NCBI GenBank assembly: GCA_043777795.1
Contig: JAYWHJ010000184.1
Coordinates: forward strand, 1 to 24,634
Length of the DNA stretch: 24,634 bases
Direction: 5' to 3'
Source of the DNA: JAAFIP01 sp043777795
GTDB taxonomy: Bacteria > Pseudomonadota > Gammaproteobacteria > Burkholderiales > Burkholderiaceae_C
Part shown: positions 14,395 to 23,400 of the stretch, piece by piece
Position numbering within the stretch: the stretch's first letter is position 1
How the letters are laid out: every line of letters starts with the position of its first letter
Notes under the pieces: model-generated
Told to the model about the DNA's origin: nothing
Databases searched by the model: none
What the model saw: the letters and a program-made list of their open reading frames with translations, nothing else
Program-made: the position numbers and the translations under genes

Positions 14395-15334
14395 CCAAAC
14401 CAGGGCAGCGTGTACACAAGCGCTTAAGACGGCGCTTTATCTGCGGGCGCTGCCGCCCCTGCGGGGGCGCATCATTGCGCGTTTTCCACAGAGACACGAT
14501 CACGCCCCCCGCAATCAAACCGAAGGTAATGCTCAGCGAGAACACCGGTGGTATTTTGCCAATGATACCGACCAAAAATATCTTGGTTCCAATAAATACC
14601 AGCACTAAAGCCAGTGCATATTTCAGGTACTTAAACCGGTGGACCATGGCGGCCAAAGCAAAGTACAAAGCACGCAGGCCCAAGATGGCGTAGATGTTGC
14701 TTGTGTAGACAATAAATGGATCCGTGGTGATAGCAAAAATAGCAGGTACAGAATCTATCGCAAACACCAAGTCCACAAACTCTACCAAGCACAGCGCTAA
14801 AAACAATGGCGTAGCCCAGTGTTGCAGTTTGCCTGTGGCGGCGTCAATACGTTTGACGACGAACGCGTTGCCTTCTACTTGCTCAGTCACACGCAGGTGC
14901 TTGCGCAAAAACTTGAGTAAAGGATTGTTGGCAATATCGGGCATGTGGTCAGCGATGATCCACATCTTGATACCTGTGAGCACTAAAAACGCCCCAAATA
15001 GGTACAGCACCCAACTGAACTGGCTGACCAAGGCTGCACCCAGGCCGATCATGATGGCGCGCAGCACGATGACGCCCAAGATACCCCAGAACAGCACGCG
15101 GTGTTGGTATTTCCGTGGGATAGCAAAGTACGAGAATATCAACGCCACGCTAATTTCGCCAGCGTACAGGAGCAGACTCTCCTGTACGCCAATCTCGTGG
15201 TCATCTTTGTGCAATACGCCTAGATCAAAGACCAGCAGTGTAATGACGATACCGCCAAAAATTAGCCAAAGCCATACAGCCTGACCTAAAAATGGAGCGT
15301 ATGCAAATGCATGTAATGCATCCACCAATGACAC
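14372..15334 (-). CDS. TerC family integral membrane protein
   Basis: About 320 residues with seven to nine membrane spans. Seen: FDLGVLHKDDHEIG after the first helix, the conserved acidic GEISVALIFSYFAIPRKYQHRVLFWG, and the TerC hallmark FVDLVFAIDSVPAIFAITTDPFIVYTSNI. TerC/Alx relatives are linked to manganese efflux and metal loading of exported proteins; the older tellurite-resistance name is historical. The first possible codon is GTG at 15334, but its ribosome site GAAAGG is too close. TTG at 15328 or GTG at 15325 gives better spacing. The C-terminus carries an unusual basic tail of about 35 residues (RRLKRLCTR) that reaches into the end of the convergent DUF456 gene. I looked for a yybP-ykoY manganese riboswitch upstream and did not see one. 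Confidence 0.9.
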   Translation of the reverse strand: MSLVDALHAFAYAPFLGQAVWLWLIFGGIVITLLVFDLGVLHKDDHEIGVQESLLLYAGEISVALIFSYFAIPRKYQHRVLFWGILGVIVLRAIMIGLGAALVSQFSWVLYLFGAFLVLTGIKMWIIADHMPDIANNPLLKFLRKHLRVTEQVEGNAFVVKRIDAATGKLQHWATPLFLALCLVEFVDLVFAIDSVPAIFAITTDPFIVYTSNIYAILGLRALYFALAAMVHRFKYLKYALALVLVFIGTKIFLVGIIGKIPPVFSLSITFGLIAGGVIVSLWKTRNDAPPQGRQRPQIKRRLKRLCTRCPGLVKSAGQR

Positions 15335-15534
15335 CTTTCAAGTTATGTAAGAGCGTAAACACAGGCGGCATCTAATTTCTAAAAAAGCAGCATATTGCGA
15401 TAAAACAATCCTAAAAAAACGTAGTATTTATTGTTATTCTTAATGCTCAAAATGCCAGTCTCAAAGTCATGTACTAAGTCGCATGATGCTCAATTGGGTC
15501 GGTAGATTTGCTTTGTTATATGTGGAGGATTTGT

Positions 15535-15942
15535 ATGAAAATTTTGATTTGGAGCCTAACGGCTGTTGTCACACTGCTGGGCACTTTGCTGGTCATCGTG
15601 CTGGCTTTTGCAGTAGGTTGGCTAAGCGACAACATGGGCGGTGGCGCAGATTGGGTTAAACAGCTGTCGCAGTTGCCGGTTCCCGCTTGGCTGTCAGTGT
15701 TTTTGGATCCTGCCGCAATGGAGTGGGTGCGTGTTGCAGGCGCTACCGCAATGCAGTCAGTAGCTACCGGCCTGCCCTGGGTGGCACCCATGATCGGTTG
15801 GATGGTGCCAGCGCTGTGGGTGGTATGGATCATTGTGCTGATCTGCTTGATCGGTGTCGCCTGCGGCCTGCATTACTTGGTGGGCCGCAAGCGCCGCTTG
15901 CCTGCATCAGACAGCCACAGCTTCGTCAAGCTCGCTCGCTAA
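15535..15942 (+). CDS. Hypothetical small membrane protein (two predicted helices)
   Basis: The start is set at the ATG at 15535, six bases after GGAGGA; an earlier in-frame ATG at 15508 has no ribosome site. The product has 135 residues: a hydrophobic helix at about 3-28, a soluble middle with several Trp and Met (PVPAWLSVFLDPAAMEWVRV), a second helix at about 85-113, and a basic cytoplasmic-type end (GRKRRLP). No family is recognised. The last 36 bp overlap the 3' end of the convergent ABC exporter gene. The good ribosome site and hydrophobic pattern make it a believable gene. Confidence 0.7.
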   Translation: MKILIWSLTAVVTLLGTLLVIVLAFAVGWLSDNMGGGADWVKQLSQLPVPAWLSVFLDPAAMEWVRVAGATAMQSVATGLPWVAPMIGWMVPALWVVWIIVLICLIGVACGLHYLVGRKRRLPASDSHSFVKLAR

Positions 15943-17778
15943 AAACCCACCAGACTGTCTCTGCCAGAATTTGGCATATAACCCGCCCAGCGCCAGCAGC
16001 TCGTGGTGCGTACCTTGCTCCACAATGCGGCCCGCGTCCATCACCACCAGGCGGTCCATGCGGGCGATGGTGCTGAGGCGGTGGGCGATGGCGATCACCG
16101 TCTTGCCTTGCATCAGGGTCACCAGTTGCTCCTGGATGGCGGCTTCGATTTCACTGTCCAGGGCGGAGGTGGCTTCGTCCAATATCAAGATGGGCGCGTT
16201 CTTCAGCACCACGCGCGCCAGGGCTACGCGCTGGCGTTGGCCGCCTGAGAGCTTGACTCCGCGTTCGCCAGCATGCGCCTCGTAGCCGGTGCGGCCCGTC
16301 CAGTCGCGCAGCTCGGCGATGAACTCGTGGGCGTGGGCTTGCTTTGCAGCCTGCTCCACCTCGGCATCCGTCGCGCCGGGCTGGCCGTAGCGGATATTGG
16401 CGGCTATGGAACGGTGCAAGAGTGAGGTGTCTTGCGTGACCATGCCTATCGATGCGCGCAGGCTTTCTTGGGTGACGCTTTTTAAATCTTGCCCATCGAT
16501 CGTGATGCGGCCGCCCTCGGCATCATAAAAACGTAGCAGCAAATTCACCAATGTGGATTTGCCTGCACCGGAGCGTCCCACCAAGCCCACACGCTCTCCA
16601 GGGCGGATGTGCAGGTTTAAATTCTGTAGCACGCTGCGTCCGCCCGTGGCCGCCTGGCCGTAACTAAAGTGGACGTTTTCAAACCGTATGTCGCCGTGCG
16701 GTACCTTCAATTCGGTGGCCGTAGGCGCGTCCAGCAAAGTGTGCGGCACCGCAATGGTTTGTATGCCCTCTTGCACCACGCCCACGTTTTCAAAAATACC
16801 CGAAACCTCCCAGCTCACCCAGCCAGCCATATTGGCGATCTGCCAGACCAGAGGTAGGCATGTGGCCACCACGGCGGGGCTGATGAGCCCCGCTTGCCAT
16901 AGCCACAGGCTGGTGCCCGCCGTACCAATCAACAGCAACACGTTTAGCACATTCAGCGTAAACATAAAACGCGTGGTCATGCGCATGTGGTCAGCAATTT
17001 TGCCTCTGTGCCCGTCAATCGCTTCGCGCACATACGCGTCTTCGTCTTGCGCGCGCGAGAAGAGCTTGACCGTCATGATGTTGGTATAGCTGTCCACTAC
17101 GCGGCCCATCACCAGCGAACGTGCCTCGCTGCTCACACGCGACAAGTCGCGCATGCGCGGCACAAAATAGCGCAAAAAAAACATATAGCTCACCAGCCAG
17201 CACAGCATGGGTAAGGCGAGCCGCCAGTCATACACCAACATCAAGGAAAGAGCGCTGATGCCATACACCACGATGTACCAGACCGCGCGAATGGTAGCCA
17301 CCACGCTCTCGCGCAGCGAGTTGGCCGTGTTCATCACGCGGTTGGCAATGCGCCCGGCAAAATCATTCTGAAAAAACGGTCCGCTCTGGCGCACCACATG
17401 CCAGTGGCTCTGCCAGCGAATCAGCGTAGTGGCCCCCGGAATCACCGCGTTGTTGCGCACCAGGCTGTCTAGCAGCACCAGCGCAGGTTTTAGCAGCGTG
17501 ATAGCCACGGCGACAGCCAGCAGCAATGGCCCTTGTTCTTGCAATGCCTGAGCAGGATCTTTCGCCGTCATTAAGCCGACCATGCGGCCAATAAACACGG
17601 GAATCAGTGTGTCGACCAAGGCGACGCACAGCCCCGTCACCAGCATCAGCGCGTATAAGCCACGTGTTTGCTTGACAAAGTGCCAGTAAAACGCCACCAG
17701 GCCCGGTGGTGGGCCACTGCTGGAAGACTCTGGTGGTGTGGCAATGCTGCCGATGCGGGATTCGAAGAATTTGAACAT
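15907..17778 (-). CDS. Fused ABC exporter (membrane domain plus ATPase)
   Basis: This 623-residue half-transporter of the MsbA/MdlB/HMT type works as a dimer. The N-terminal membrane domain (about 40-330) has six spans. The C-terminal nucleotide-binding domain shows Walker A GLVGRSGAGKST, Q-loop MVTQDTSLLHRSI, signature LSGGQRQRVALARVVL, Walker B ILILDEATSALDSE and the switch histidine in IAIAHRLSTI. All catalytic residues are intact, so it should be active. The substrate (lipid, peptide or drug) cannot be inferred. It stands alone on the minus strand with no evident partner; no clear ribosome site precedes the ATG at 17778. Confidence 0.93.
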   Translation of the reverse strand: MFKFFESRIGSIATPPESSSSGPPPGLVAFYWHFVKQTRGLYALMLVTGLCVALVDTLIPVFIGRMVGLMTAKDPAQALQEQGPLLLAVAVAITLLKPALVLLDSLVRNNAVIPGATTLIRWQSHWHVVRQSGPFFQNDFAGRIANRVMNTANSLRESVVATIRAVWYIVVYGISALSLMLVYDWRLALPMLCWLVSYMFFLRYFVPRMRDLSRVSSEARSLVMGRVVDSYTNIMTVKLFSRAQDEDAYVREAIDGHRGKIADHMRMTTRFMFTLNVLNVLLLIGTAGTSLWLWQAGLISPAVVATCLPLVWQIANMAGWVSWEVSGIFENVGVVQEGIQTIAVPHTLLDAPTATELKVPHGDIRFENVHFSYGQAATGGRSVLQNLNLHIRPGERVGLVGRSGAGKSTLVNLLLRFYDAEGGRITIDGQDLKSVTQESLRASIGMVTQDTSLLHRSIAANIRYGQPGATDAEVEQAAKQAHAHEFIAELRDWTGRTGYEAHAGERGVKLSGGQRQRVALARVVLKNAPILILDEATSALDSEIEAAIQEQLVTLMQGKTVIAIAHRLSTIARMDRLVVMDAGRIVEQGTHHELLALGGLYAKFWQRQSGGFLASELDEAVAV

Positions 17779-17889
17779 GTGTTGTGATGATATTCGACGG
17801 CAGCTTAAGCCTGGCTAAAGGGAGCGTCCAGTACTCCGGTGAAGTATTCGAGTCGCCCAGCGTGCGGGCTACGCCGTCTAACGTCATAG

Positions 17890-17918
17890 CGGTCATGGCT
17901 TGTACCGATGACCGTCAT
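17890..17918. promoter_or_regulatory. Inverted repeat in the divergent gap between the ABC exporter and the SdiA-like gene
   Basis: CGGTCAT (17890-17896), 11-base loop, ATGACCG (17908-17914). The right arm also forms the dyad ATGAC-C-GTCAT at 17908-17918, and GTCAT recurs upstream at 17883. It lies in a 260-bp region between two divergent genes, a sensible place for a regulator site. No known operator consensus is matched. Confidence 0.35.
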
Positions 17919-18038
17919 CCGGGGTGTTGGAGTCGGGTGGACTTTGGTATAAAAACTGACACAGCACAGTCATTGGTTTGACACATTGCGTAGATAGCAT
18001 CCAAAGTTGAAATTCACTTCCACTTACATGAAAAATCT

Positions 18039-20288
18039 ATGCGCTTACTATTTTCAACAAGCGTTCTAGCCGTCTTGTTGGCAGCTGGACTAGCGGCCTG
18101 CGGTGGTGGTAGCGATAGCCCTAGCACCACTTCCGGGTCCCCCACTACAACGTCCACCACAGCAGTCTGGACTACGCCTACCTTTGGTTTCAAAGATCCA
18201 CAAACCAGCTTTGAGTTAGCCAACTACGTTCAAACGGGCCGCTTTAGTTTGCCTGTAGGTACTGGGGCCAATTTGCTGGCGGGGGAGGCCTCTGCAGTCA
18301 CTTACAACAAAGACACCGATACTTTGTTCGTGCTGGGCGATGGCGGTACGTCGATTACTCAGGTGACAAAGCAGGGCGTACTGGTGAACTCCATGGTTTT
18401 AGCGCAAGATGCCGCCAAACCGCAGGGCACCTATTTTTATGATCCTGAAGGGCTGACCTACCTAGGTGGCGGCAAGTTTGCTTTGGTTGAAGAGCGCTAC
18501 AGGCAAGTTAATGAATTTTTCTATGTGCCGAATACCACGCTGCCTAGCAACACGCTGACAGCAGCAGGCGTACGTACCGTCAAGCTGGGTACGACAATTG
18601 GTAATATTGGAATAGAAGGCATTTCTTTTGACCCAATGACCGGTGGCTTTATCGCTGTCAAAGAATCCGGCCCGCTTGGGGTGTTTCAAACGTCGATCGA
18701 TTTTGCATTAGGTACCGCCTCCAACGGTTCGGCCACCGCAGTGGATTCGGTGAACTTGTTTGACCCTGCCAGAACAGGCCTGTCTGCACACAACGATGTG
18801 TTTGCATTGTCAAACATTTTGCCCAGCAATGCGCCTGACTACAGCCACCTGATGATTTTGAGTGCACCGGATGGCAAGATCGTCAAAATGGACCGCACTG
18901 GCAAACTGCTGGGAACTCTGGTAGTGGGCAGCGCCGCGCAAAACGAAGGCATGACCATGGACGCTGCTGGCAACATCTATGTAGTGAGCGAGGTCGGCGG
19001 TGGCGCCGGCCGTCCCGAGCTGCTGGTGTTTTCACCCAGCTTGACCAAGACCGCTATAGCCCCTGGAAGCAACTTGTATTTGATTTTTGACCGACATGTT
19101 GTCGCAGGTGCTGGCAGCATAGTGCTGAGCAATGGCGCAGGTGACACCCGCACCATTGCGGTTGGCGACAGCGCCCAGATCAAGCTGATTAGCAACACAC
19201 TGGTGATTGATCCTGCTACCGATTTGGTGCCAGGTACCACCTACAGCCTGAGCTACCCGGCAGGGCTGCTGAAAGACGCATCCGGCAATAACGCACCGAC
19301 TTTGTCCAGCGCTGCGCTGACCAGCTTTACCACTGTGGGCGTGTTTGACACCGCAGCGCCCGTATTGGCAAGTACGTCACCCCTCAACAATGCGACAGGT
19401 GTCACCAGCAGTCGCATTTTGCTCAATTTTAGTGAAGCGGTGATAGCTGGCGTGGGCAACATTGTGATCAGCAATGGAGCGGATACACGCACCATCAGTG
19501 TGACCGACATTACCCAAGTCACGTTCAGCGGTCACTCGGCCAATATCAACCCCAGTGCAGATTTGATCCGAGGCGCGAGCTACAACGTTCAAATGGCCAG
19601 TGGCGTGATCAAAGATGTGTCGGGTAATTCGTTTGCAGGCATTGTGAATGCCACCACACTGAGTTTTAATACCGCTGCTCCAGCGGTAGTTGTAGTGGGT
19701 GCGCCGAAACTATTGATCACTGAGGTCAACTCCAACGCCGTTGGCGGCGATTTCTTTGAGCTGTATAACTATGGAACCACCACCATAGATTTAACAGGTT
19801 GGAAATGGGATGACGATTCGGCATCATTCAGCGATGTAGGGAATGCCACTTTTGGCAATACCAGCTTAGCGCCTGGTCAACGTTTGGTGGTTATCAACGC
19901 AACCAGCACCAGTGCATTCATCACGGCTTGGAATATTCCCAACACGGTCACGGTGGTGGCTACCGGTGGTCCAGGTCTCGGGGGTGGCGATGCCGTAGTG
20001 CTCTTTGACAACGCAGGCAAGGTCGTCACCTCGTTCAACTACAAAGGCGGTACGGCGACCATGATCGCCTCTGACGGTAGCGTGATCCCCGATGCCAAGG
20101 CGTCGGCTGGTGTGACCGCTGTGTTTCCTAACCATGCTGGCCTGGCCTTTGGCGGCACCGCTATCACTTCCGCGGTGTGGGATGGTGTGTCTATTACTGC
20201 GCCCACCTATAAAGCAGCTGCCGTGGGTGTACTTAACGGTTATACCCAGCCTGCTGTACCCACGGCGATAGGCTCACCCGGCCAATGA
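18039..20288 (+). CDS. SdiA-regulated/YjiK-like surface lipoprotein with Ig-like and lamin-tail domains
   Basis: A 749-residue exported lipoprotein: signal MRLLFSTSVLAVLLAAGLAAC with lipidated C21, then a Gly/Ser/Thr linker to about residue 45. Domains in order: an SdiA-regulated (YjiK-like) beta-propeller at about 55-335 (VTYNKDTDTLFVLGDGG, YDPEGLTYLGGGKFALVEER, NEGMTMDAAGNIYVVSE); two SbsA/Big_5-type Ig-like domains at about 335-431 and 438-545, each with an LKDASGN / IKDVSGN turn; and a lamin-tail domain at about 556-670 (LLITEVNSNAVGGDFFELYN, LTGWKWDDD, SLAPGQRLVVIN). Binding or enzymatic activity is unknown; propeller plus LTD architectures are often linked to phytase-like or nuclease-like surface proteins, but no catalytic residues are claimed here. 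It is probably anchored at the outer membrane. The start codon has only a weak ribosome site. Confidence 0.85.
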   Translation: MRLLFSTSVLAVLLAAGLAACGGGSDSPSTTSGSPTTTSTTAVWTTPTFGFKDPQTSFELANYVQTGRFSLPVGTGANLLAGEASAVTYNKDTDTLFVLGDGGTSITQVTKQGVLVNSMVLAQDAAKPQGTYFYDPEGLTYLGGGKFALVEERYRQVNEFFYVPNTTLPSNTLTAAGVRTVKLGTTIGNIGIEGISFDPMTGGFIAVKESGPLGVFQTSIDFALGTASNGSATAVDSVNLFDPARTGLSAHNDVFALSNILPSNAPDYSHLMILSAPDGKIVKMDRTGKLLGTLVVGSAAQNEGMTMDAAGNIYVVSEVGGGAGRPELLVFSPSLTKTAIAPGSNLYLIFDRHVVAGAGSIVLSNGAGDTRTIAVGDSAQIKLISNTLVIDPATDLVPGTTYSLSYPAGLLKDASGNNAPTLSSAALTSFTTVGVFDTAAPVLASTSPLNNATGVTSSRILLNFSEAVIAGVGNIVISNGADTRTISVTDITQVTFSGHSANINPSADLIRGASYNVQMASGVIKDVSGNSFAGIVNATTLSFNTAAPAVVVVGAPKLLITEVNSNAVGGDFFELYNYGTTTIDLTGWKWDDDSASFSDVGNATFGNTSLAPGQRLVVINATSTSAFITAWNIPNTVTVVATGGPGLGGGDAVVLFDNAGKVVTSFNYKGGTATMIASDGSVIPDAKASAGVTAVFPNHAGLAFGGTAITSAVWDGVSITAPTYKAAAVGVLNGYTQPAVPTAIGSPGQ

Positions 20289-20317
20289 CAGCGATCTGAT
20301 CCTTGGGCATTTTGGGT

Positions 20318-20344
20318 GCCTCGCAAGCCATCAGTTTGCGAGGC
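20318..20344 (+). terminator. Stem-loop terminator candidate after the SdiA-like lipoprotein gene
   Basis: GCCTCGCAA (20318-20326) pairs perfectly with TTGCGAGGC (20336-20344) across a 9-base loop, 30 bp after the stop codon. There is no clean T-run behind it (CATTCAACTTT), so it may be factor-assisted or mainly protect the mRNA end. Confidence 0.55.
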
Positions 20345-20420
20345 CATTCAACTTTGAGCGGCTCCACTAGCCAAAGTCGCACCCAAAGCCGCTGTCTGTT
20401 TCACCATCGAGTCAATGGAA

Positions 20421-20449
20421 TTTAAATGGGGATTAAAGTAATATACAAT
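20421..20449 (+). promoter_or_regulatory. Candidate promoter of the giant exported protein
   Basis: TTTAAA (20421-20426), 17-base spacer, TACAAT (20444-20449). The ATG at 20457 is only 7 bases after the -10, so a transcript from here would be leaderless, in keeping with the lack of a ribosome site. The elements are weak matches. Confidence 0.4.
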
Positions 20450-20456
20450 TGGTTGC

Positions 20457-23400
20457 ATGTTCTCACACTACATTCGCGCACTTTTTTTTGTAGGCTTAAT
20501 TTCATGGCTGCCTTTTGCTGGGGCGCAAGTCTGCGCTGCTCCCGGCAAAGATGCGCCAGGTTTGATCAGTGGCGTGGTTAACACCTTCTACCAAGGCAAC
20601 GGTAATTTGGGCATTGCGACCACCAGCCTCACGCTGGGCACATCCATTGGCGCAGCGGGAGTGGTCAGCGTAGGCGATCTCCTCATGATCATTCAGATGC
20701 AAGGTGCGAGCATTGATGCCAACGACGACGAGCGCTACGGCGATGGCGTGGGCGTAGCTGCCAGCCAAGTGAATACCAGCCTGTCGCAGGCTAACGGCTA
20801 TACCGCGTTAGGGCAAGCTGGACTTTTCGAGTACGTGCGCGTGACGGCAGCAGCAGGCAGCAATATCAGCTTTACTCCGGCGCTGACCAACGCTTACGAA
20901 CAAAACACTGCGGCGCAGCCGCGGCGCACCTACCAAGTGGTGCGCGTGCCGCAATACCCGAGCGCCAGCATCAGTGCGGCCAGCCCCTTGGTCAGCGTGC
21001 CTTGGAACGGCACCACGGGCGGCGTCGTCTCCATCGACGTGGCCGGCGCACTCACGCTGAGCGGCAGCGGAGCGCACATCAATGTCTCCAACCAAGGCTT
21101 TCGCGGCGGCGCACAAGGCGCCGCCAATTCAACCTGCTGCGATGGAACATACGTTTTTTACCGTGGCGCGCAGACGGCGGACGGCGGCGGCAAAGGCGAA
21201 GGTATTGCCGGAACACCGCGCTATCTCTCCATTTACACCGGCGGCAGCTTTGACGGTGGCACGGGCAACTTGGATGCAGTGGGCTTTCCTGCCACCGCCG
21301 TGCTGGATCTGGGCGCTGGCAACATGGGCTACCCCAATGGTGATTTCGCCCGTGGCGCGCCAGCCAATGCCGGAGGCGGTGGCACCTCGCACAATTCGGG
21401 CGGTGGCGGCGGCGGCAATGGCGGCGTGGGCGGCAACGGCGGGCAAACCTTCGATGGCGATGGCCTGCGCGATGTGGGTGGCTACGGCGGCTCCCGCCTT
21501 CCGCAGGCAGGCTCCCCTGTGGCTACGCGCATCTACATGGGCGGTGCCGGTGGCTCGGGTAGCCTGAACAACGACTCCGGCCAGCGCGGCAGTGGTGGCT
21601 TTGGCGGCGGCATCATCGCCGTGCGCGCGGGCAGCATCAGTGGCTCTGCCGTCTTCCAAAGCAACGGACAAAAAGGGATCGACAGCGATGCTGGGAATGA
21701 TGCGGGCGGCGGCGGCGGCGCGGGCGGCTCCGTCATGGTGATTGCAGGCGCGGGGCATGGCAATGTGACGGCAATTGCGCGCGGTGGCTATGGCAGCAAT
21801 TCCAACATGAATACTTTCAATCTGGCTGCTGCCCCACCAGTTGGAAACTCGACTGGCGATTGCTGTAATAACGAGCGCGAAGGCCCTGGCGGCGGCGGCG
21901 GCGGCGGCGTGGTGTTGTACAACAGCCCTATTGGAAGCGCTGTGCTCGCGCGAGGCATCAATGGCCTTTCCCGCTCGGATAGAAATCTTGGCTTTTCAGG
22001 CAACATGCTGGCTGGCCCCGGTACGAATGGCGTACAAGCCACGGTGAGCAGCAGCTCCGTCGTAGGCGTGCGCCCTGGCTATGAATGCCTGCCTTTGCTC
22101 ACGGCCACCAAATCCACCAACACCCCAGCACGCACCGTACCACCCGACAGCACAGGCACTTACGTAGTGGTGCTCAGTAATGCCGTGAATGCCGGTGTTG
22201 CGTATGCCGTAGGCTTGAACGACCCCCTGTCTTCCCCCTTTACTTTAAGTGGCAGCAGCGCCACCGTCACCTATGGCCTGGGCGCATCGGGCCCCGTATC
22301 GCCGATTACCGCCAGCGGCACCAATACCGTGGTCATCGGGGCAGCAGGCAATGCCACCAGCAGCTTCACGCTTAACCCTGGCAGCAGTGTGACTGTCACA
22401 TTCAATGTGGCGCTCAATGGCGCGGCGGCGGGCACGTACCAAAACCCCATCAATCTGCGCTTTGCCGACCCCACTCGCACCAGCGGCGGCAGCGCACAAG
22501 GCGCAGTCAACAGCACCGCTACCCCCGGTAGCACGTATGCCAACGGCCAACCTGTGGGCGGCAGCAACTACAACGCCGCCAGCAGCACGCAGGAAGACAT
22601 CGTCATCAGCGGCGCGCCTGGCACCACAGCGGACCTCGTCATTACCAAAAACGGCACGGCCAGCGCAGAAGTTGGCCAGCCTGTCGTGTACACCCTGCTG
22701 GTGAGCAACAACGGCCCCGCCAATGTGCCCGGCACGATCACTGTGAACGACATCGTGCCTGCCAGCATCGGCACAGTCACTTGGGTCTGCACCTTGGTGG
22801 CCGGTTCAGGCGATTGCGACACATTGACCGTGGGCGCGGGCAGCGCTGGCAGCGGCAATGCCATCGCGCTACCGCGTGTCGCGTTAAACAGCGGCGGGCA
22901 AATCCAAATTGTGGTTTCCGGCACTGCCATCGCCGCAGGCACGGTGGTCAACACCGCCACAGTCACCCTGCCGGTGGGCTACAACGACCCCACACCGTCG
23001 AACAACCGCGCCACCGCAACTACTACCATTACCACCCCCAGCGCCGATCTGCTGATTACCAAAAGTAATGGCGTGAACGGGGTCACCAGCGGCGGTGTGA
23101 CAGCCTACACGATCGTGGTGGGCAACGTCGGGCCGTCGGCAGCGAACAATGCGGTGATCACCGATACTGCGTCGGCTGGGCTCGTGCCCTTGTCCGTCAC
23201 CTGCAGTGCGCAGGGCGGCGCGGTGTGTCCGGTCTTGCTGACCACCAGCACCTTCCAAGCAGGCCTCATCATCGCCACATTCCCTGCTGGCGGCACCTTG
23301 ACCTTCACACTTAACGCACAAGTGAGCGCCAGCAGTGGTTTTGTCACCAATACGGCTACTATCGCTCCACCTTCCGGCACGACTGACCCCACGCCGGCGA

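Noticed and set aside
15335..15534. Manganese (yybP-ykoY) riboswitch upstream of the TerC gene
   Set aside because: TerC/Alx genes often have one, but the conserved core sequences are not visible on the minus strand here; the region is merely AT-rich.
17865..17882. Third fragment of the 3637-3730 palindrome
   Set aside because: GCTACGCCGTCTAA resembles part of the right arm of copy 1, but only about 14 bases match and no pairing partner or core is present, so chance is the simpler explanation.
21129..21758. 209-codon frame antisense to the glycine-rich region
   Set aside because: It arises from the GGC-rich repeats of the plus-strand gene, which is open for 1392 codons with a signal peptide.
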